Positions 31,663 through 35,422 of a DNA stretch of 35,422 nucleotides are shown here, piece by piece. Each line of letters starts with the position of its first letter. The first letter of the stretch is position 1. The position numbers and the translations under genes were made by a program. Below the pieces are notes generated by a model. That model was not told where the DNA came from. It searched no databases and worked only from the letters and a program-made list of their open reading frames with translations. This DNA comes from Dokdonella sp. (lineage in GTDB: Bacteria; Pseudomonadota; Gammaproteobacteria; Xanthomonadales; Rhodanobacteraceae), in assembly GCA_030150315.1 (NCBI GenBank), contig JASLGB010000242.1:1-35422 (forward strand), read 5' to 3'.

Positions 31663-32249
31663 TCCGACGCCCTGCCGATCGCGAGCAACTCGCGCTCCAT
31701 CTCGCGCTGGAGCCGGTCGATCTCGACGGCGAGGATGTCGCGAACACGCGCCTCGTCGGCCAGCCCGACGATCATCGGCGCGATCGTGACCGGGATGCGC
31801 TCCAACGACTTGCGAAGCGCAGTCACAACGGATTCCAGCGCATGATCCGCATCTTCCGCGTCGTAGAGCTTCCCTTCAGCTTTGAGGTTCTCGCGGATTG
31901 CCGCTGCGGCATCTGCCTCAGCCTTGTCGGCCAGCGCCTTCGCGCGGCGGCGCGCGTCGCTTGTGCCGACAACGCCGTCGGGGTCGTCCGCCGCGCCGTC
32001 TTCCGAGGCGATGGCGGCCGGCGCGTGGCCGAGAGTAGAGCCGCGCACCTCTGCGTGCCGCGCCGCGACGCCGGCACGTGCTGGGTCGCGCGTGGCTTCG
32101 ATTTGCGCAATGGACTCCGCGGCCAGCACTCGCTTGCCGTCGGCGGCGAGGACAAGCCGGCCGGCTTTGCGCAGCGCGGTGATATAGCTCGGGCGGCAGC
32201 CAATGCGGGCGGCGAACTCGCGGAAAGTCATGGCGTTGCTGTCAGTCAT
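31659..32249 (-). CDS. terS: Terminase small subunit, Nu1-like
   Basis: 196 aa if started at ATG 32249; another in-frame ATG at 32312 would add 21 residues rich in Gly and Asp, less likely. An N-terminal winged-HTH (FREFAARIGCRPSYITALRK, then RVLAAESIAQIEATRDP) is followed by an acidic linker and a long helix (ARRRAKALADKAEADAAAAI). This is the Nu1-type DNA-recognition subunit that marks the packaging site. It overlaps terL by 4 nt, and the 400-bp iteron region lies upstream. Confidence 0.85.
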   Translation of the reverse strand: MTDSNAMTFREFAARIGCRPSYITALRKAGRLVLAADGKRVLAAESIAQIEATRDPARAGVAARHAEVRGSTLGHAPAAIASEDGAADDPDGVVGTSDARRRAKALADKAEADAAAAIRENLKAEGKLYDAEDADHALESVVTALRKSLERIPVTIAPMIVGLADEARVRDILAVEIDRLQREMERELLAIGRASE

Positions 32250-32396
32250 GTTGCGTCCGTCGTCTTGGCGGAGCTGGCCGGCATTCGGCCCGCCCGATGT
32301 TCGATCCGGCATGCAGCCCGCCGATTCAACATTCCCCCCCTTTCCTCACCCCCTTCGAAGCCGAAGGAAAAGAAATGGCGCGCGCGCGAGCGCTTG

Positions 32397-32646
32397 TGCG
32401 GCATGTGCGGCATGGCGTGCGGCATGACGCACACGTGAAACGCACGCAGCACAAGGCCTGTGCGGCATGTGCGGTATGTGCGGCATGGGTGTCGTGCGCA
32501 TGCATGCACATGTGCGCGCGTGATGGGCGTGCGCGCATGTGCGCGCACGCACCCGTAAGGCCCGATACCGCACATACCGCACAGACCAATAAAATCAATA
32601 ACTTGATGCCGCACACGATGCCGCACACGATGCCGCACATACCGCA
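32397..32646 (+). other. Putative replication origin: two inverted six-copy iteron groups
   Basis: Twelve copies of the 8-bp core TGCGGYAT occur in 250 bp. Six point right: 32397, 32406, 32418, 32461, 32470 and 32479. Six point left, as the complement, at 32564, 32573, 32605, 32617, 32629 and 32638. Copies are spaced 9 or 12 bp within a cluster. Between the groups are two perfectly alternating purine-pyrimidine tracts and, at 32586-32604, the only notably A/T-rich stretch. The location between the replication protein stop (32650) and terS is where phages often keep an origin. No encoded protein explains this stretch (32250-32649). Confidence 0.72.
32494..32552 (+). repeat. Two alternating purine-pyrimidine tracts (Z-DNA-prone)
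   Basis: 32494-32522 (29 nt) and 32527-32552 (26 nt) alternate R/Y without interruption, mainly GC and GT/AC steps, and sit between the forward and reverse iteron groups. Such tracts favour left-handed DNA under negative supercoiling and may also fold back on each other. Confidence 0.7.
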
Positions 32647-32649
32647 CAG

Positions 32650-35052
32650 TCATGGCAGCTGCTCCCCGCGCCAGTCCATCAGTGCGTTTCGCCACGCAGA
32701 GATGCAGTCGCCGAGCCATGCGGATTCGCTCTGCGCGGGCGGCTGGTCGCCGCCGAGGAAGAGAACGCCCCTCGGCCCCTCGATTCCAGCGACGCCCATG
32801 TAGCGCTTCCGCTCGCCGGCAACCGCGTGCTTGCGGGTGAGCGCGTTGGCGAACTTCGGCATCGGCGCCGGCTTGACACCGATGTCGGCGCAGTAGTGCT
32901 TGTACGCGACGTAAACGTCACTGGTGAGAGCCGGCGTCAGCGGCAAGCTCCCGAGCTCTTTGTGAATCAGCGCGTAGTAGAACCGCGTCGGCGAGTCGCG
33001 CGCGAGGTCGACCAGCTCGGCCTTGGCATCGGTGTACGGCGGCTTCGTGTTTTCGTGGAAGTCGCCCAGGTCGAGGTGCAGAAGGTAGTCGTGCAGGGCC
33101 TCGATGCCGCCCGCTGAGATCTCTTCCGCGACGGCGCTATACACGTCGCCAAGCTGGCGGTCTGGCGTCCAGATGACAGCATGCCTGCGGTCGTCTTCCT
33201 CAAGCACAACGGGCATCGGCTCGTTGCTGAGGAACACCAGGTTCACATGGTTTCGCTCGTCGCGCGCCGCGACGTTCTTAGCGTTGATACGGATCCACGT
33301 CCCCGTGATCAGCGCCTTGAGCTTGTTCTTGATGTGGTACAGGTCAGAGCGCGCAACGACTTCGTCGGCGATCAGGAAAAGCCGTTTGGACGCCCAATCG
33401 TTGAACTTGTCTTCGATGCTGGACTGGTCGATCACGCGCCCGTACTGCCCATAGATCCCCATGACCGCTTCGAAGAACAGATTCTTTCCCGTGCCCTGCG
33501 GGCCGTGCAGCACGAGCGTCGTTCGCATCTTCGCGCCCGGGTGCTGGATCGGGTATGCGATCCAGCGAAGCACCCACTGGTAGAGCCGCTCCGGCTCGCG
33601 ATCGGCACTGCACATGTGCCGCAGCAGGTCGAGCAGCTTGTCGCAGCGCCCCGCTTTCGGCCGAGTCGGCCAGCCCGCCCACAGGTTGCAGGTGACGTTC
33701 GGATCCGTACCCGCGGGGTCGAAGTCAACTTCCGCCTCGCGCACGATCGCGCGGTCAGGATGCTCCATCCACGCCTTGTGGATGTCGCGCCGCAGACAGG
33801 CGCGCTGGATGTCAGCGATGTCGACAACGCGATGCTCGTCGCGGTCGAAGCACGCGCCGCTCATGCCGTAGATCAGCGCGTAACGTTCCAGCAGCTCATC
33901 GACGCCACCGATCGGGCGCAGCGCCTTGCCCACACCGCCCCCGCCCCCGCTTGGTGAGGATGAGGCGCGCGCGGTGGCGGACCAGCCAAGTTCCAGCAGG
34001 CGGGCTTCGACCTGCGCACGCACAACATGCCCGCCCTCGGCCGCGGCGAGATCGTTGAAGTCGGTCGGTTTGTTGCCGCGCTCGATGTAGCGCGCGCGGC
34101 GATACGCCTCATCAGCAAAGACCGGCCGCACAAAGGAGCCCCCGATAGCCACTGCCGCCGTGCTGGCCGCGGTGACACCGGCATTGACATAGCGATGCGG
34201 CTTTCCGCACGCCGGGCAGTCAACCGGCGAATCATCCAGTGCAATGCGCTGGCCGCAAGCCTTGTCCAGGCACTTGCCGAGGTTGTCGTTATCAGCGGCG
34301 ATCAGCCAGCGCACGCGCGGATAGCGCGCGCGCAGCTCCGCCGCTACGGCGCCGAGATTGTTTGCGGACCACGCGACGGCAACCGGGATCCCGCCGGACT
34401 CTTCGTGCAGCGTGGCGCCAGTCGCGTAGCCCTCGGCTATGATGCCGACCGTCGTCGGCGTGCCGCCGAGCAAGTGGAACGTGCCGCGCATTGCCAAGCC
34501 GCGCGGCCACATCTCTTTCGCAGGCCGGCGTCCAGCCGCGGCAGACTTCTCGGATCGGATGATCTGCAGCCCGCGTATCTGTCCGGCGCTGTTGAGCATC
34601 GGAATGACGAGCGCCCCGCTCGGCGAGAACCGCACGCCGTGCGCGCCGACACGCTTGCGCTTGAGGTACTCGCTTTCGCCGTCCGGCAGGCACTTCGCCC
34701 ATGCCGCCGCCGCTCGGGCGGCCGCGCGATCCGCTTCCGCCCTTCGCAGGCCTTCGGCGCGCTTCGAATCCTCCGCCAGGCGCTTGCGCAACGCAGCGCG
34801 CTGATCGGCATCGAAGGCATCGCGCCGGATCTCGATTTTCTGCGCGCCGTTGTCCGCGCCGTGCCACACGCCGAAACTGCCGATCAGCAGCATGTCGCCA
34901 TTTTGCGAAGCGACCTCATGCAGCGAATACCAGCCGCGCCGCTCGCGGTCGCCTTCGACGCGGCAGCGCACGAGCCGGCCAACCTCAATGTTGTCGACGA
35001 TCAGACCGGCATCGCGCAGCTGATCGAGCACCCCCTGCAGGTTCGATGCCAT
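32650..35052 (-). CDS. Replication protein: TOPRIM-type primase domain plus SF3/D5-like helicase
   Basis: 800 aa from ATG 35052. Residues ~20-120 show the GWYSLHEVASQNGDMLLIGS and NGAQKIEIRRDAF segments common to phage primase-helicases, then an Ala/Arg-rich helix. TOPRIM: GIIAEGYATGATLHEE (Glu near 205) and IAADNDN (about 251-257). Between them and NAGVTAASTAAVAIGG lies an inserted zinc-ribbon-like part (C-x4-C near 260-265 and CPACGK at about 278). The helicase half carries Walker A GPQGTGKN (517-524), LFLIADEVV as Walker B, and a FLSNEPMPVVLEEDDRR motif. It likely synthesises primers, unwinds DNA and may bind the adjoining iterons. Confidence 0.92.
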   Translation of the reverse strand: MASNLQGVLDQLRDAGLIVDNIEVGRLVRCRVEGDRERRGWYSLHEVASQNGDMLLIGSFGVWHGADNGAQKIEIRRDAFDADQRAALRKRLAEDSKRAEGLRRAEADRAAARAAAAWAKCLPDGESEYLKRKRVGAHGVRFSPSGALVIPMLNSAGQIRGLQIIRSEKSAAAGRRPAKEMWPRGLAMRGTFHLLGGTPTTVGIIAEGYATGATLHEESGGIPVAVAWSANNLGAVAAELRARYPRVRWLIAADNDNLGKCLDKACGQRIALDDSPVDCPACGKPHRYVNAGVTAASTAAVAIGGSFVRPVFADEAYRRARYIERGNKPTDFNDLAAAEGGHVVRAQVEARLLELGWSATARASSSPSGGGGGVGKALRPIGGVDELLERYALIYGMSGACFDRDEHRVVDIADIQRACLRRDIHKAWMEHPDRAIVREAEVDFDPAGTDPNVTCNLWAGWPTRPKAGRCDKLLDLLRHMCSADREPERLYQWVLRWIAYPIQHPGAKMRTTLVLHGPQGTGKNLFFEAVMGIYGQYGRVIDQSSIEDKFNDWASKRLFLIADEVVARSDLYHIKNKLKALITGTWIRINAKNVAARDERNHVNLVFLSNEPMPVVLEEDDRRHAVIWTPDRQLGDVYSAVAEEISAGGIEALHDYLLHLDLGDFHENTKPPYTDAKAELVDLARDSPTRFYYALIHKELGSLPLTPALTSDVYVAYKHYCADIGVKPAPMPKFANALTRKHAVAGERKRYMGVAGIEGPRGVLFLGGDQPPAQSESAWLGDCISAWRNALMDWRGEQLP

Positions 35053-35053
35053 T

Positions 35054-35251
35054 TCAGTAACTTTCGCCCCCGCTGACTACGCGGCAATCGCGGCCTCGGT
35101 ACCCGCGTGGGCAGCATCCAGGGAGGACCCAACCCTTGGCCCCCGACGACTCCCCGACCAAATGAAACGCAGCCGCACCAGCGCGGCGCGATGCCCTCTT
35201 CACCAGCCTCTGGGGGGGAGGGGCTGGATGCGTGCAGGCAATCCCGATCAC
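35054..35251 (-). CDS. Doubtful 65-aa ORF between the partial gene and the replication protein
   Basis: 65 aa if GTG 35251 is used, overlapping the stop of the partial gene as GTGA, the same coupling seen in other genes. The composition (many Cys, Arg, Gly; RGYRGRDCRVVSGG) is poor for a globular protein and no domain is visible. It may be simple non-coding leader. A homopolymer of seven G on the plus strand (35202-35208) makes the frame sensitive to one sequencing error. Confidence 0.25.
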   Translation of the reverse strand: MIGIACTHPAPPPQRLVKRASRRAGAAAFHLVGESSGAKGWVLPGCCPRGYRGRDCRVVSGGESY

Positions 35252-35421
35252 GGCAGCAGCCCCTTCTGCCGATCTGTCGGCAGCCTTGCCAATCCGGCCG
35301 CCGCCGCCGCCTGCTCCTGCTCGGTCGCCCCACAGGAAAGAATCCGCTCGATCTGTTCGATGCAAGGCAACTCAGGCCGCGGCGCACGCGCCATGCGGTA
35401 CCCGGCAATGCGGATGCCACG
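35248..35421 (-). CDS. C-terminal end of an unknown gene (partial)
   Basis: 57 residues enter from the right edge. A charged stretch (RAPRPELPCIEQIERILSCG) precedes an Ala/Gln helix (EQEQAAAAAGLARLPTDRQK) and the end GLLP. It may begin at an internal ATG, giving 48 aa. Position upstream of the replication protein suggests an early small gene. No family is recognised. Confidence 0.5.
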   Translation of the reverse strand, partial: RGIRIAGYRMARAPRPELPCIEQIERILSCGATEQEQAAAAAGLARLPTDRQKGLLP

Positions 35422-35422
35422 G

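Noticed and set aside
32397..32646. CRISPR array
   Set aside because: Repeats are 9 bp, directly adjacent or 12 bp apart and in both directions, with no spacer-sized unique segments or cas genes.
32297..32803. ORFs across the iteron region (plus 168 aa, minus 157 and 104 aa)
   Set aside because: They translate the repeats into monotonous Cys/Gly/Met/His peptides and are better explained by repeated DNA.
35001..35420. Minus-strand 139-aa frame at the right end
   Set aside because: Overlaps the start of the replication protein in another frame, Arg/Cys-rich, and competes with the better partial gene at 35248-35421.
1..35422. tRNA, rRNA or insertion sequences
   Set aside because: No cloverleaf-like gene, ribosomal sequence, transposase or terminal inverted repeats of an IS were recognised by reading; a tRNAscan run would be decisive.

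Overview
The window is a large part of the genome of a tailed, high-GC, lambda-like siphovirus or prophage. The gene types support this directly: GpA-type terminase, lambda B-like portal, protease-capsid fusion, tail tube, roughly 1400-residue tape measure, tail-tip proteins, GH24 lysozyme and Rz/Rz1 spanins. The host is probably a GC-rich proteobacterium. Gammaproteobacteria are my best guess, because the integron-type sites described below resemble, from memory, the 60-bp attC family found with aadA cassettes. This is inference; no host gene is present. Both window ends cut through genes.

There are two convergent blocks. The plus-strand block (1-4810) holds the end of an unknown gene, an HNH endonuclease, ssb, a run of very small genes, and a large serine recombinase. 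The minus-strand block runs from the right end to 4915: a short partial gene, a TOPRIM/helicase replication protein, a 400-bp non-coding region rich in 9-bp iterons, small and large terminase subunits, an HTH protein, a gpW-like connector, portal, protease-capsid fusion, decoration protein, a lysis and small-gene cluster (24826-21417) joined by 4-nt overlaps, head-tail attachment and tail-terminator proteins, tail tube, a Z-like protein, tape measure, six tail-tip proteins, and a four-gene unit (6569-4915) behind its own promoter. That last unit ends in a ribbon-helix-helix protein.

The most striking feature lies between ssb and the recombinase (1060-2771). Six consecutive small ORFs are separated by 57-69 bp sites with all the hallmarks of integron attC sites. 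Each cassette starts GTTRRRY (or close to it) and ends with a 7-bp core whose complement extends 9-10 bp into the start of that same cassette; in between lies an imperfect hairpin with extrahelical bases. The five intact sites are flanked by two broken ones. In every site the extrahelical bases sit in the arm away from the upstream gene, so the sites are inverted relative to the genes they follow. No integron integrase is visible. This looks like a phage-borne, integrase-less cassette array (CALIN-like) of uniformly reversed polarity, placed directly after the phage's own ssb.

The second notable structure is a putative replication origin at 32397-32646. Six copies of TGCGGYAT point one way and six the other, around two perfectly alternating purine-pyrimidine tracts (29 and 26 nt), with a short A/T-rich patch. 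It lies immediately downstream of the replication protein gene.

Functionally, HNH, SSB, the TOPRIM-helicase and the iteron region form the DNA-metabolism module. The serine recombinase is the likely phage integrase. TerS/TerL, portal, capsid and decoration build and fill the head. Lysozyme, membrane proteins and spanins lyse the host. The 21.4-6.7 kb stretch builds a long flexible tail.
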